Source: an uncultured Oscillospiraceae bacterium (GTDB lineage: Bacteria > Bacillota > Clostridia > Oscillospirales > Acutalibacteraceae). From it: a DNA stretch of 62,817 nt. The stretch covers positions 1 to 62,817 of the forward strand of contig CABSLQ010000007.1 of NCBI GenBank assembly GCA_902478605.1, in the 5' to 3' direction. The translations under genes and the position numbers were made by a program. Of the stretch, positions 49,034-57,501 are shown one piece after another; position 1 is the first letter of the stretch; each line of letters opens with the position of its first letter. The notes beneath the pieces were generated by a model. It searched no databases. It worked only from the letters and a program-made list of their open reading frames with translations, and was not told the origin of the DNA.

Positions 49034-50255
49034 GCGGCTGAACCCGGCGGCATTCAACGCCTGGGTATACGAGCATATAGACGACTATACCCACCCGCTG
49101 GAGGTGTACTACGGCGGCGCGGGGAGCGGGAAAAGCTACGGGGCCGCGCAAAAGGTGCTGCTTAAGTCCATGAACGTCCGGCGCAAGGTGCTGGTCATCC
49201 GCAAGGTGGGCACGACGCTGCGGGACAGTATATTTCAGCTGTTTCTGGACCTGCTGGCCGAGGCGGGCCTGTCCCGCGTCAGCGAGGTGAGCCGGACCGA
49301 TATGCGCATCGCGCTGCCAAACGGCTCGCTTATCCTTTTCAAAGGGCTGGACGACCGGGAAAAAATCAAATCCATCACCGGCATCACCGACATCGTGGTG
49401 GAGGAAGCAACGGAGATCACCGAGGATGACTTTACCCAGCTGCGCCTCCGCCTGCGGCCGCCGGATCCATACCCGCAGATATACCTGATGTTCAACCCGG
49501 TATCCAAGGCAAATTGGGTATACGGGTATTTTTTTGCCAACACACCGCCGGACGGCACAAAAATCATTCAGACCACCTACCGGGACAATCGTTTCTTGCC
49601 GCCGGAATACTGTGCGACACTCGAGGCCATGCAGCGGCGCAACCCGGCGTATTACCGCATTTATGCCCTGGGCGAGTTCGCCACGCTTGACAAGCTGGTG
49701 TTCCCCTGCGTGGAGAGGCGGCTTGTGGCGGAGGAAGAGTGCAAGGGCCTGCGGTTTTGGTGCGGGCTGGACTTCGGCTATGTCAACGACCCGTCCGCGC
49801 TGGTGTGGGGATATTACGACGAGGCGCACCGGCGCATATACATCACGGGCGAATATGTGCGCAAGGGACTGCTCAACGACGGGATCGCCGAAGCGATTAA
49901 GGCGCTAGGACTATCCAAGGAGGTCATCATAGCCGACTGCGCCGAGCAAAAGAGCATCGCCGAAATCAAGCGAGCGGGCGTCACGCGTATCCGGCCGGCG
50001 GAGAAAGGACGGGACAGCGTGGTGCATGGGCTTGCCTGGATGAACCAGCACGACATCATCGTGGACGAGCGCCTCGACGCCATGCGCGAGGAGCTGGAGA
50101 ATTACACATGGCGGAAGGACAAGGCCACGGGCGAATACATCAACGAGCCGATCGACGCGTTTAACCACTGCATTGACGCCGCCCGCTACGGGCTGCAGGC
50201 TGTGCGGGGCGAGCGCCGAATCCGCACCATGTCAAAAGAGGCCCTTGGGCTGTGA
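49026..50255 (+). CDS. Terminase large subunit, PBSX type
   Basis: A 409-residue motor. Walker A is YYGGAGSGKSYGAAQ (31-37 core), Walker B is DIVVEEATEI near 120, and the RNase H-like nuclease starts FWCGLDFGYVNDPSALVWG near 235 with a later acidic cluster. It pumps DNA into the prohead and cuts it at the end. Confidence 0.96.
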   Translation: MAKRLNPAAFNAWVYEHIDDYTHPLEVYYGGAGSGKSYGAAQKVLLKSMNVRRKVLVIRKVGTTLRDSIFQLFLDLLAEAGLSRVSEVSRTDMRIALPNGSLILFKGLDDREKIKSITGITDIVVEEATEITEDDFTQLRLRLRPPDPYPQIYLMFNPVSKANWVYGYFFANTPPDGTKIIQTTYRDNRFLPPEYCATLEAMQRRNPAYYRIYALGEFATLDKLVFPCVERRLVAEEECKGLRFWCGLDFGYVNDPSALVWGYYDEAHRRIYITGEYVRKGLLNDGIAEAIKALGLSKEVIIADCAEQKSIAEIKRAGVTRIRPAEKGRDSVVHGLAWMNQHDIIVDERLDAMREELENYTWRKDKATGEYINEPIDAFNHCIDAARYGLQAVRGERRIRTMSKEALGL

Positions 50256-50268
50256 AGGAGACGGAACC

Positions 50269-51603
50269 ATGCCATTTTGCATTGACAAAAGCACCGAGAT
50301 GGACGCCGGCCTGCTGGCAAAAATCATCAACCGGTGGCGGCTGGAAGAACAGCCGGCGCTGCAGCGGTATTGCGACTATTACATGGGCAACCAGGCCATC
50401 ATGCGCAAGGCGTACAGCGACCCGACCAAGCCGTGCAATCGGATCGTGACCAACTATTGCGACAATATCGTCAACAACTATACCGGATACATAACGGGGC
50501 TGCCGGTGACCTACAAGAGCGATGCGGACATGGCCGGCGTGCAGGAAGTGCTGAACTATAACGATGTGCGCACCAAGGACAGCGAGCTTCTGCGCATGGC
50601 GCTGGTGTTCGGCAAATCGTTCGAGCTGCACTATGTGGACGAGGACGGAAAAGAGCGGTTTGACGTGCTTGACCCGCGCACCGGAATCCCCATATACGAC
50701 AACACCATCGAGCAGGGATTGCTGTATTTCGTCCGCTTTTATCCCGAGGACACCCTGTCCGATTCGCCGGCCATGCTGGCGGACGTGTACGGGGCGTCGA
50801 AAGTAGAGCATTACCGGGTAAGCGACGGCTGGGGAAGCGTCACCTATACCGGCGAAACACCCCACTATTTCGGCCAGGCGCCGGTGACGGTATTTCCGCT
50901 TAATGCGGACGAGCTGCCCATCTTCTACAAGGTGATGGGGCTGCAGGACGCCTACAATACCCTGTTGTCTGGCGAAGTGGACGATTTCGAGGCGTTCTGC
51001 GACGCGTACCTGGTGCTGCAGGGGGTGGACGCCGAGCCGGAAGACATCGCCGCCATGAAGGAGCGCCGGGTGCTGGTTCTGCCTGAGGAGGGGGCTTCTG
51101 CAGCCTATCTGACCAAGAACATCTCCGACACCCAGGTGCAGAATATTCTGCAAAACCTCAACGACACCATTCACAAGCTGGCCAACACCCCGGACTTTTC
51201 GCAGGAATCCTTCGGTGTGTCCTCGGGGATTGCGCTGCGGTTCCGCCTGCTGGGATTCGAGAACGCCGCCAGCGCCATCGCCTCCAACATGACCAAGGCG
51301 CTGCAGAAGCGCATCGAGCTGATTTGCGCCATCTCCCGCGTCAAAGGCGACGCCATGCTATGGCGGGACGTGGAGATTGTCATCGACCGCAACCTGCCGG
51401 TCAACGACGTGGAGGCGGCGAACATGGTCAATACCCTGCGGGGCCTGGTCAGCGACAAGACGCTGCTGTCCCAGCTCCCCTTCGTGTCGGACGTGGACGC
51501 CGAGCTGGAGGCAGTCAGGGAACAGAAGGCGGAAAACATGGAGCTGTACGGCTTCGGCGATACAGCGGACGGCGGTGGCGAGGATGAGCAAGCGCAGTCC
51601 TGA
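50269..51603 (+). CDS. Phage portal protein, SPP1 gp6 type
   Basis: A 444-residue dodecameric portal subunit. NRIVTNYCDNIVNNYTGYIT, LVFGKSFELHYVDEDGK and VMGLQDAYNTLLSGEVDDFE are typical of the SPP1_gp6 family. The ATG at 50269 has AAGGAG upstream; a longer frame overlaps the terminase. It forms the DNA gate of the head. Confidence 0.94.
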   Translation: MPFCIDKSTEMDAGLLAKIINRWRLEEQPALQRYCDYYMGNQAIMRKAYSDPTKPCNRIVTNYCDNIVNNYTGYITGLPVTYKSDADMAGVQEVLNYNDVRTKDSELLRMALVFGKSFELHYVDEDGKERFDVLDPRTGIPIYDNTIEQGLLYFVRFYPEDTLSDSPAMLADVYGASKVEHYRVSDGWGSVTYTGETPHYFGQAPVTVFPLNADELPIFYKVMGLQDAYNTLLSGEVDDFEAFCDAYLVLQGVDAEPEDIAAMKERRVLVLPEEGASAAYLTKNISDTQVQNILQNLNDTIHKLANTPDFSQESFGVSSGIALRFRLLGFENAASAIASNMTKALQKRIELICAISRVKGDAMLWRDVEIVIDRNLPVNDVEAANMVNTLRGLVSDKTLLSQLPFVSDVDAELEAVREQKAENMELYGFGDTADGGGEDEQAQS

Positions 51604-53191
51604 ATATTGGGCGGACAGACTGTCCCGGCAGAACCAGAAAATCGGGGATAAGACGGTGGACGAGCTGGAGGAACGGCTGCGGCAGTATTACCGGGCGGCG
51701 TCGGCAGACATCACGAAAGAGGCCGAGGCGCTGTATAACCGCCTGCTTGCACAGGCGGGCGATCAGCCCGTCCGCCCCAACGACCTGTACCGCCTTGACC
51801 GCATGTATCACCTGCAAAGCAAAATCCACACGCGGCTGAAAGAGCTGGGCGGCGAGGAGATCGAGTTGTTCGGCGGGAAGCTGCGCGAGCTGGCGGAGCT
51901 TGTGGACAAAAACACGGTGTCCGGCCTGCCCGACGCGGCGCGCAATTCCCCGTGGGCGGTGCTGCCGCCGGAGCAGGCGGAAGCCATTGCCAACCGGATA
52001 TGGTGCGCCGACGGCGAGAACTGGAGCGACCGGATCTGGAAAAACAAGGCGGCGCTGCAGCAGCGGCTGGAAAAGGGCATGGTGGACGGTATCATACGCG
52101 GGGCGAAAACCGGCGAACTCACCAAAGCGCTGATGGAGGATTTCGGGGTTGGCTACCGGGAAGCCTCCAGGATTGCCCGCACGGAAACCGCCCATGTACA
52201 GGCCGAGGCGGAGGCTGCCGCTCTCGAGCGGGAGGGCTATAGCCGGTATCGGTTTGTCAACGCCACGGACGGGCGCACCTGCGGCGAGTGCGGGAGGCTC
52301 AACGGCAAAACCTTTGCCATGTCAGAGCGCCGGGCCGGGGTGAATTTCCCGCCGATACACCCGAATTGCCGGGGGCGGATCGTGGCGGTGGTCACCTTTG
52401 CCGACGGAACCGAGGTTAAGCCGGTTATACGGGGGCCCGGCCATTGGAAGATGGACAAAAGCTACCGGAAGGAGGTAACCATTCAGCTGGAGGAGCCTGC
52501 CCGATTTGAAGGAGATATAACAGACAAATTTAAGCAGCGGTTCAAGGAGACAGTTGCAGGCGGGCAGGTGGCGAAACTCGACGCCCTGCCTGCCGAGCTT
52601 CGCGATCCGTTCTCTTCGGGACTGAAAAAAGCCGACCTGCAGGTGCAGGCAGCCTTGTCCTCCATCCTGCCAGAAGTGGATTTTCACCTGACGGAAAACC
52701 GAAATTCGCAATATCTCCGGGGCGTGGACGTGGTGGAGGTGAACCGTGAAGCTAAGCCTTCCACAGTGGCACACGAGTTATTCCACCGTCTGGATGATAA
52801 GAACGGTATCTCCAAGGCCGGAGAGCTGCAAAAGGCGTTGAACCGTGATTTTCGGCGGTTAAAGGCCGAAAGCGGTGAGAACCTGGTGGGGTATCTCATG
52901 GAGCAGTATCCCAATATATGGAGGCAGACGCAAAAGGGAAAGTGGATACTCAAAGAAGAATATCGCGGCATTTCCGATATTCTCAGCGGGCTGACCGACG
53001 GCGAGCTGAATCTAGGCTATCATCACAGCGCCGATTATTGGAAACGGAGCAAATACAGCCTTTCGCGTGAGGCCTGGGCACAATTCGGGCGCATACTGTA
53101 TGAAAATAATCCGGAGGCCGTAAGGCTGCTGAAAACCCTCTTTCCCAAGTTCTACGAACGTGCTACAATGGCGCTGAAGGAGCTGATATAA
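51584..53191 (+). CDS. MuF/SPP1 gp7-type minor head protein with C-terminal HExxH domain
   Basis: A 535-residue fusion overlapping the portal gene by 20 bases. Residues 1-150 are helical. The MuF domain follows with YREASRIARTETAH near 190-203, TDGRTCGECGRLNGKTF near 225-241 and PPIHPNCRGRIV near 255-266. After a linker, residues about 285-535 form an extra domain with the zinc-protease motif STVAHELFHRLDDKNG (His397, Glu398, His401) and a later YHHSADYWKRSKYSLSREAWAQF. MuF proteins of temperate phages can carry polymorphic toxin domains, which this resembles; a virion maturation protease is the alternative. Confidence 0.88.
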   Translation: MSKRSPEYWADRLSRQNQKIGDKTVDELEERLRQYYRAASADITKEAEALYNRLLAQAGDQPVRPNDLYRLDRMYHLQSKIHTRLKELGGEEIELFGGKLRELAELVDKNTVSGLPDAARNSPWAVLPPEQAEAIANRIWCADGENWSDRIWKNKAALQQRLEKGMVDGIIRGAKTGELTKALMEDFGVGYREASRIARTETAHVQAEAEAAALEREGYSRYRFVNATDGRTCGECGRLNGKTFAMSERRAGVNFPPIHPNCRGRIVAVVTFADGTEVKPVIRGPGHWKMDKSYRKEVTIQLEEPARFEGDITDKFKQRFKETVAGGQVAKLDALPAELRDPFSSGLKKADLQVQAALSSILPEVDFHLTENRNSQYLRGVDVVEVNREAKPSTVAHELFHRLDDKNGISKAGELQKALNRDFRRLKAESGENLVGYLMEQYPNIWRQTQKGKWILKEEYRGISDILSGLTDGELNLGYHHSADYWKRSKYSLSREAWAQFGRILYENNPEAVRLLKTLFPKFYERATMALKELI

Positions 53192-53377
53192 ATGTGGGAA
53201 GGGAAGTGGACGGAGGAACTCAGCCGGCTGTATGACCAGTACAAGGAAATGGTTCCAAACGCATACCCGGACGAGTACGAGGAAATCCTCTACAATGCGA
53301 TGAGCTATGAGGAATTTATCGGGTATATCCGCGAATGCCTGAAAACCGGCAAAGAGATCCCGGACGTCGTAAAATAG
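53192..53377 (+). CDS. Small acidic protein, candidate immunity partner of the MuF HExxH domain
   Basis: A 61-residue protein whose ATG follows the minor-head stop with no gap; its ribosome site AAGGAG is inside that gene. The sequence is acidic and helical (WTEELSRLYDQYKEMVPNAY, then DEYEEILYNAMSYEEFIGYI). A strong terminator follows, so both genes form a unit inside the head operon. Placement, size and charge fit an immunity protein; no family was recognised. Confidence 0.7.
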   Translation: MWEGKWTEELSRLYDQYKEMVPNAYPDEYEEILYNAMSYEEFIGYIRECLKTGKEIPDVVK

Positions 53378-53393
53378 CACAACCGCATAAAGA

Positions 53394-53430
53394 AGCATCG
53401 GAGCGGGACGCCGCTGCCGGTGCTTTTTTA
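53394..53430 (+). terminator. Terminator after the small acidic gene
   Basis: AGCATCGG pairs with CCGGTGCT (one G-T) outside an inner stem AGCGG/CCGCT, ending in TTTTTT. It lies inside the structural operon. Confidence 0.85.
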
Positions 53431-53521
53431 TACCCATTTTTGGGCGCCTTTGGGGCCGGGCGTAAAACGGAACCAAATACCAGGGCCGGAAACCACCCGG
53501 AACTGAAAGGAGAAAACCGAC

Positions 53522-54103
53522 ATGGAAGAGAAAAAGGTCGCAGGGGCCGCGGAAGAAGCCGGTGCACAGGCGGAGCAGGGCGCGGAACCGAAAAAGACGA
53601 CATACACCCAGGAGGAAGTGGAGCGCCTGCTGCAGCAGGAAGGCGACCGGCGGGTGACGGCGGCATTGAAAAAGGCCGAAGCCAAACGCACGGAAGCTGT
53701 CCGAGAGGCGCAGAAGCTGGCCACCATGAACGAGGACGAAAAGGCCCGGTATGAGGTGGAACGGCGGCAAAAGGAGCTGGACGAGCGGGAGGCCCGCATC
53801 GCCCTGCTGGAGAACACGGCGGAGGCGACGAAAATACTCAGCGAGAAGGGCTTGCCGCCTGCGCTGGTAGAGCTGGTGGTGGCGGCGGACGCTGACGACA
53901 TGATGGCCCGCATCAATTTGCTGGACAAATGGGTAAAGGAAGGCATCAAGGCTGGCGTGGAGCGGCAGCTTGCCAGCGCATCGCCCAGGGCGGCCAGCGT
54001 CAGCGAGGGCATGACGCGGGCGGAATTTGTAAAGCTGCCCGTTTCCCGCCAGCAGGAGCTTTACAGGCAGAACCCGGAGCTATATCAAAAAATGACGCAG
54101 TAA
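53522..54103 (+). CDS. Capsid scaffolding protein (DUF4355 type)
   Basis: A 193-residue protein with an acidic Ala/Glu-rich N-terminus, a long coiled coil (about 35-105: YTQEEVERLLQQEGDRRV, EARIALLENTAEATKILSEK) and a short conserved C-terminus. It guides prohead assembly and leaves before DNA packaging. It stands directly before the capsid gene, as usual. Confidence 0.9.
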   Translation: MEEKKVAGAAEEAGAQAEQGAEPKKTTYTQEEVERLLQQEGDRRVTAALKKAEAKRTEAVREAQKLATMNEDEKARYEVERRQKELDEREARIALLENTAEATKILSEKGLPPALVELVVAADADDMMARINLLDKWVKEGIKAGVERQLASASPRAASVSEGMTRAEFVKLPVSRQQELYRQNPELYQKMTQ

Positions 54104-54117
54104 AGGAGTAGAGACAC

Positions 54118-54909
54118 ATGGCGCATACCATCTATGAAAATTTTGTGCTGGAGAACAAGCTGGAGGACTTGCTGACCACGGCGGTTGACCTGAACAGCTA
54201 TATGACCATCGACAACAGCCTGACAGCCCAGCCGGGCATGACGAAGAAGATCCACAAATACACCGCCACCGGCGATGTGGAGGATCTGGCCATGGGCGCG
54301 GGCAACACGGGCGAGATTACCGTGTCCTTCACCGAAACAGAATACGAGGTAAAGGTCACGCAGGGCAAATTTGCCTACTACGATGAGCAGGAAATGCAGG
54401 ATCCCATGGTGGTGGACATGGGAATGAAAGGCCTGTCGCAGCAGATGACCAACGACCTGACCGAAAAGGCGATCGCCGAATTTGGCAAGGCCACGCTGAG
54501 CGTAACCTATACAAAAGGCGGCAGCCCCAGCTTTGACACCATCGTGGACGCCATCGCCAAGCTGAATACCGAGGACGAAAGCGGGCTGTTCCTGCTCGTC
54601 AACCCGTCCATGCAGGCGGCGCTTCGCAAAGCGCTGGGCACCAACCTCCAGTATGTGGAGGCGTTTGTGCGCACGGGTTACATCGGATCGGTGTGCGGCG
54701 TCCCCATCACCGTGTCCAAGGCGGTGCCGGACAAGACGCTGTATTTGGCCACCCGCGAGGCGGTTACCTGCTTTGTCAAGAAGGGCAGCGAAATCGAGCA
54801 GGAACGGGACGCGGACAAACGGACAAATTACGTATACGGCCGCAAGGTCATGCTGGTGGCGCTGACCGACGCGACCAAGGTTGTAAAAATCACCGAGGCA
54901 GCCGCGTAA
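54118..54909 (+). CDS. Major capsid protein
   Basis: A 263-residue coat protein of HK97 fold by context. It contains LEDLLTTAVDLNSYMTIDNS, GKFAYYDEQEMQDPMVVDMG and YVYGRKVMLVALTDATKVVK, which resemble SPP1/N4-gp56-like coats in Firmicutes phages. AAGGAG precedes the ATG. Confidence 0.9.
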   Translation: MAHTIYENFVLENKLEDLLTTAVDLNSYMTIDNSLTAQPGMTKKIHKYTATGDVEDLAMGAGNTGEITVSFTETEYEVKVTQGKFAYYDEQEMQDPMVVDMGMKGLSQQMTNDLTEKAIAEFGKATLSVTYTKGGSPSFDTIVDAIAKLNTEDESGLFLLVNPSMQAALRKALGTNLQYVEAFVRTGYIGSVCGVPITVSKAVPDKTLYLATREAVTCFVKKGSEIEQERDADKRTNYVYGRKVMLVALTDATKVVKITEAAA

Positions 54910-54919
54910 GGAGGACGCC

Positions 54920-55225
54920 ATGGAAACCATGCTGGCGCAGTTAAAAACCCTGTTGGGCGAGCGGGCGTCCAGCTACGAGGACGCCTACCTTTCCCTGCTG
55001 CTGGAGGAGGCCGAGGCCGAGGCGCTGGCCTATACCCGGAGGGATGACCTGCCTGACGGCCTAAAGCCCGTTATCCCCCGCATGGCGTTGGTAATGGTCA
55101 ACCGCAGCGGAAGCGAGGGATTGGCGTCGCAGGGATTTTCCGGCGTGTCGGAAAGCTATCTGGACGGATACCCGGCGGAGGTGCAGGCCGCCCTCCGCCG
55201 CTACCGAAAGCTGGTGGTGCTGTGA
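54920..55225 (+). CDS. Head-tail connector protein (gp6/gp15-like adaptor)
   Basis: A 101-residue helical protein with LLLEEAEAEALAYTRRDDLP and the end VQAALRRYRKLVVL, typical of the ring adaptor docked under the portal. Its position right after the capsid agrees. Confidence 0.85.
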   Translation: METMLAQLKTLLGERASSYEDAYLSLLLEEAEAEALAYTRRDDLPDGLKPVIPRMALVMVNRSGSEGLASQGFSGVSESYLDGYPAEVQAALRRYRKLVVL

Positions 55226-55515
55226 TCGAGACGGATATGAGGGAATACCCGCTGTACGCCCTGCCTGACACACCAGACGAGTATGGCGACGACGGGCAGC
55301 CGCAGCCGGCGGGAATCGTCCGGGTATCCATCCACCTCAATGACAGGCAGAACACCGACAGCGTGCTGTATGCCGAGGCGACCTATATCGGGCTGACATG
55401 GAGGCGGGATATCACCGACCGGCACCTGATACAGACGCCGCAGGGGACAAAAAAGGTGCTGCAGGTACTGCCCGGGCGCATGACGCGCCTGTTATTGGGA
55501 GATTGGGGGGGATGA
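55222..55515 (+). CDS. Head-closure protein (gp16-like)
   Basis: A 97-residue beta-rich protein, GTG start overlapping the adaptor stop. GIVRVSIHLNDRQNTDSVLY and YIGLTWRRDITDRHLI suggest the small beta-barrel stopper. Assignment rests mainly on gene order. Confidence 0.65.
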   Translation: MIETDMREYPLYALPDTPDEYGDDGQPQPAGIVRVSIHLNDRQNTDSVLYAEATYIGLTWRRDITDRHLIQTPQGTKKVLQVLPGRMTRLLLGDWGG

Positions 55516-55518
55516 CGC

Positions 55519-55950
55519 ATGAGTAACGTGCAGGGTATGGATAAGCTGCTGGCAAGATTATCCCGCATGGAGCGTGGCGCAGGGCTGCGCAGCGGCATTG
55601 GGAAGGCTTGCCGCTTGGTGGAGGACGCCGCTGTCGGAAATTGCCCGGTGGATACAGGCGAGCTGCAGCAGTCGATAAAGTCCGAAACGCCGGGGCCTTC
55701 CGACGAGCCGGTGGGAATTGTGGGTACCAACAAGGAATACGCCCCTTATGTGGAGCTAGGAACCGGCCTGTTTGCCGTCAATGGTGACGGCCGGGACGAC
55801 GTGCCGTGGAGGTATCAGGACGATAAAGGCAACCGGCACACCACCTCGGGCAATGAGCCTCAGCCCTTTCTACAGCCCGCCCTGCGGGATAACGAGGACG
55901 CGATTTGCCATCTTATTGCCGATGGCGTCCGCGCCGATATGAGGGGGTGA
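55519..55950 (+). CDS. HK97 gp10-like neck protein
   Basis: A 143-residue protein with CRLVEDAAVGNCPVDTGELQ, VGIVGTNKEYAPYVELGTGL and QPFLQPALRDNEDAI, the marks of HK97_gp10-family tail-completion proteins. Confidence 0.88.
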   Translation: MSNVQGMDKLLARLSRMERGAGLRSGIGKACRLVEDAAVGNCPVDTGELQQSIKSETPGPSDEPVGIVGTNKEYAPYVELGTGLFAVNGDGRDDVPWRYQDDKGNRHTTSGNEPQPFLQPALRDNEDAICHLIADGVRADMRG

Positions 55951-55954
55951 CGGT

Positions 55955-56296
55955 ATGGTGGATTATGCGCCGGAATTGGTGAGCGGATTAAAAACCGTTT
56001 TGCCAACCTGGGCCGATCCGGTGGACAAGAGGACGGAGCTGCCGTGCATCACCTGGATGGAGACGGACCGCCGGGATCTGCACGCGGTGAACGGCATGCA
56101 GTACAGCACCATTGCCATCCGCGTGCGGGTGTGGACGGAAAGCCGCCAGACTATGCAGGACTACGCTGACAAAGCGGAAACGGCACTGCGTGGGATGGGC
56201 TGGTCGGTCACAGGCTGCGGCGAACTGACCGCGAACGGGCGGTACTGCAAAATTTTGTCCTGCCAGGCAACGGGGCAGGATTTCAAATCATGGTAA
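55955..56296 (+). CDS. Tail terminator/minor tail protein
   Basis: A 113-residue protein: TELPCITWMETDRRD, IAIRVRVWTESRQTMQDYAD, matching the gp17-like tail-completion fold. It lies between gp10-like and tail tube genes, which is the expected place. Confidence 0.75.
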   Translation: MVDYAPELVSGLKTVLPTWADPVDKRTELPCITWMETDRRDLHAVNGMQYSTIAIRVRVWTESRQTMQDYADKAETALRGMGWSVTGCGELTANGRYCKILSCQATGQDFKSW

Positions 56297-56309
56297 AGGA
56301 GAATGATAA

Positions 56310-56735
56310 ATGGCTGGCATTTTGAGCAAGGACATCACCCTTGGCTACGATCCCACGGGAGCGGGAAGCTCCTATACGGATCTGCCTCTGCTTATGGAGG
56401 TGCCCGAACTGGGGGGTGACGCCGAAAAGGTGGACGTGACGGTCCTGTCCGATTCGGTGCGCAAATACATAGACGGCATCAAGGACTACGGCGATTTGGC
56501 TTTCAAATTCCTGTACGATAACAGCGACGCTGACTCTTCGTATCGGGTCCTCAAAGGGCTGGAAGGTGAAACCGATCCCACAAAGTTCCAGGTGGGACTG
56601 CCTGACGGGACGAAGTTCAAATTTTCCGGGTTTGTAAGCGTGAAGCTGGACAGTGCGGCAGTCAATGCGGCGCTGACCTTCACGGCCACCATCTCGCTCA
56701 ACAGCGAGGTGGAGGTTACGAATCCTGGCACCTGA
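56310..56735 (+). CDS. Major tail tube protein
   Basis: A 141-residue beta-rich protein: ITLGYDPTGAGSSYTDLPLL, KVDVTVLSDSVRKYIDGIKD, VSVKLDSAAVNAALTFTATI. It resembles TP901-1-like tail tube proteins that stack into the tail. Confidence 0.85.
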   Translation: MAGILSKDITLGYDPTGAGSSYTDLPLLMEVPELGGDAEKVDVTVLSDSVRKYIDGIKDYGDLAFKFLYDNSDADSSYRVLKGLEGETDPTKFQVGLPDGTKFKFSGFVSVKLDSAAVNAALTFTATISLNSEVEVTNPGT

Positions 56736-56751
56736 TGAAGCGGAAAATGGA

Positions 56752-56774
56752 GGGAGGGCCGGCGAGGCCCTCCC
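56752..56774 (+). terminator. Hairpin after the tail tube gene
   Basis: GGGAGGGCC pairs with GGCCCTCCC, 5-base loop; the T stretch that follows is weak. It may reduce read-through from the abundant tail tube message. Confidence 0.5.
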
Positions 56775-56794
56775 TGCCTATTTAGGAGGATGAC

Positions 56795-57154
56795 ATGCTG
56801 TATACCGATTTTGAAGCGGGCGGGAAAAAGCTGAAGCTGCGGCTGACCAGCCGCGCGTGCGTGGAACTGGAGAAAAAGCTGGGCCGCAATCCGGTTGCGG
56901 TGTTTATGGATATCAGCAAGGGCGGGCTGCCCACCTTATCGGACATGGTGGCGATTCTCCACGCCTGCCTGCAGCCACTGGAGCATGGATACACCGAAGC
57001 GGCGGTCTACTCGCTATATGACGAGTATGTGGATGAGGGACACAATCTGTACGACCTGGTTCCGGTATTGATCGAGGTGTTCCAGGTTTCCGGTCTGATG
57101 CCGTCAGACGCCAAGGAGGGGCAGGAAGACCCAAACGGGGCGGCGGGGAAATAG
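56795..57154 (+). CDS. Tail assembly chaperone, upstream part (G-like)
   Basis: A 119-residue protein starting FEAGGKKLKLRLTSRACVEL, typical of Firmicutes tail chaperones (DUF6096-like). It wraps the tape measure during tail assembly. It stops inside a hairpin, and the frame continues at -1 in the next gene. Confidence 0.8.
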   Translation: MLYTDFEAGGKKLKLRLTSRACVELEKKLGRNPVAVFMDISKGGLPTLSDMVAILHACLQPLEHGYTEAAVYSLYDEYVDEGHNLYDLVPVLIEVFQVSGLMPSDAKEGQEDPNGAAGK

Positions 57155-57160
57155 CCCCGC
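57143..57160 (+). other. Candidate -1 frameshift site in the tail chaperone
   Basis: GCGGGG and CCCCGC form a 6-bp hairpin whose loop AAATAG holds the stop codon. The GGG-AAA codons before the stop lie on a G run where Gly tRNA can slip one base back, into the frame GEIAPQTFAEM of the next gene. The heptamer is not the classical X-XXY-YYZ type. Confidence 0.5.
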
Positions 57161-57174
57161 AGACGTTTGCCGAG

Positions 57175-57501
57175 ATGATCGAAACCACTCTGCCGGCCGC
57201 CCTGGACGCCGGCATGACGCCGACGGAGTTTTGGACGGCCACCATCACGGAAATACGGCAGGTGCTCGAGAGCCGGGAACGCTGCTTGAAGCGGGAGATG
57301 CAGCAGCAGGCGGCGCTGGATTACCGACACGCCTATCTGGTGGCGGCACTGTTCGGCGGAAAGAGCCCGTCGATACACGAGGTATACCCGCACCTGTTTG
57401 AAGAAGAGAAAAAGCAGGACTGGCGCATCGCAAAGGAGCGGCTCCTGCGGTACGCCGAGGCGCACAACAAAAAGATGGGAGGTGGAAAACGTGACGGTTG
57501 A
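57175..57501 (+). CDS. Tail assembly chaperone, downstream part (T-like, -1 frame)
   Basis: The frame is open well before its first ATG (57175), which has no ribosome site, so it is more likely made as a -1 extension of the previous gene, as in the lambda G-GT pair. It has LDAGMTPTEFWTATITEIRQ, the typical second-part motif, and ends with a charged helix. It overlaps the tape measure start by 11 bases. Confidence 0.75.
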   Translation: MIETTLPAALDAGMTPTEFWTATITEIRQVLESRERCLKREMQQQAALDYRHAYLVAALFGGKSPSIHEVYPHLFEEEKKQDWRIAKERLLRYAEAHNKKMGGGKRDG

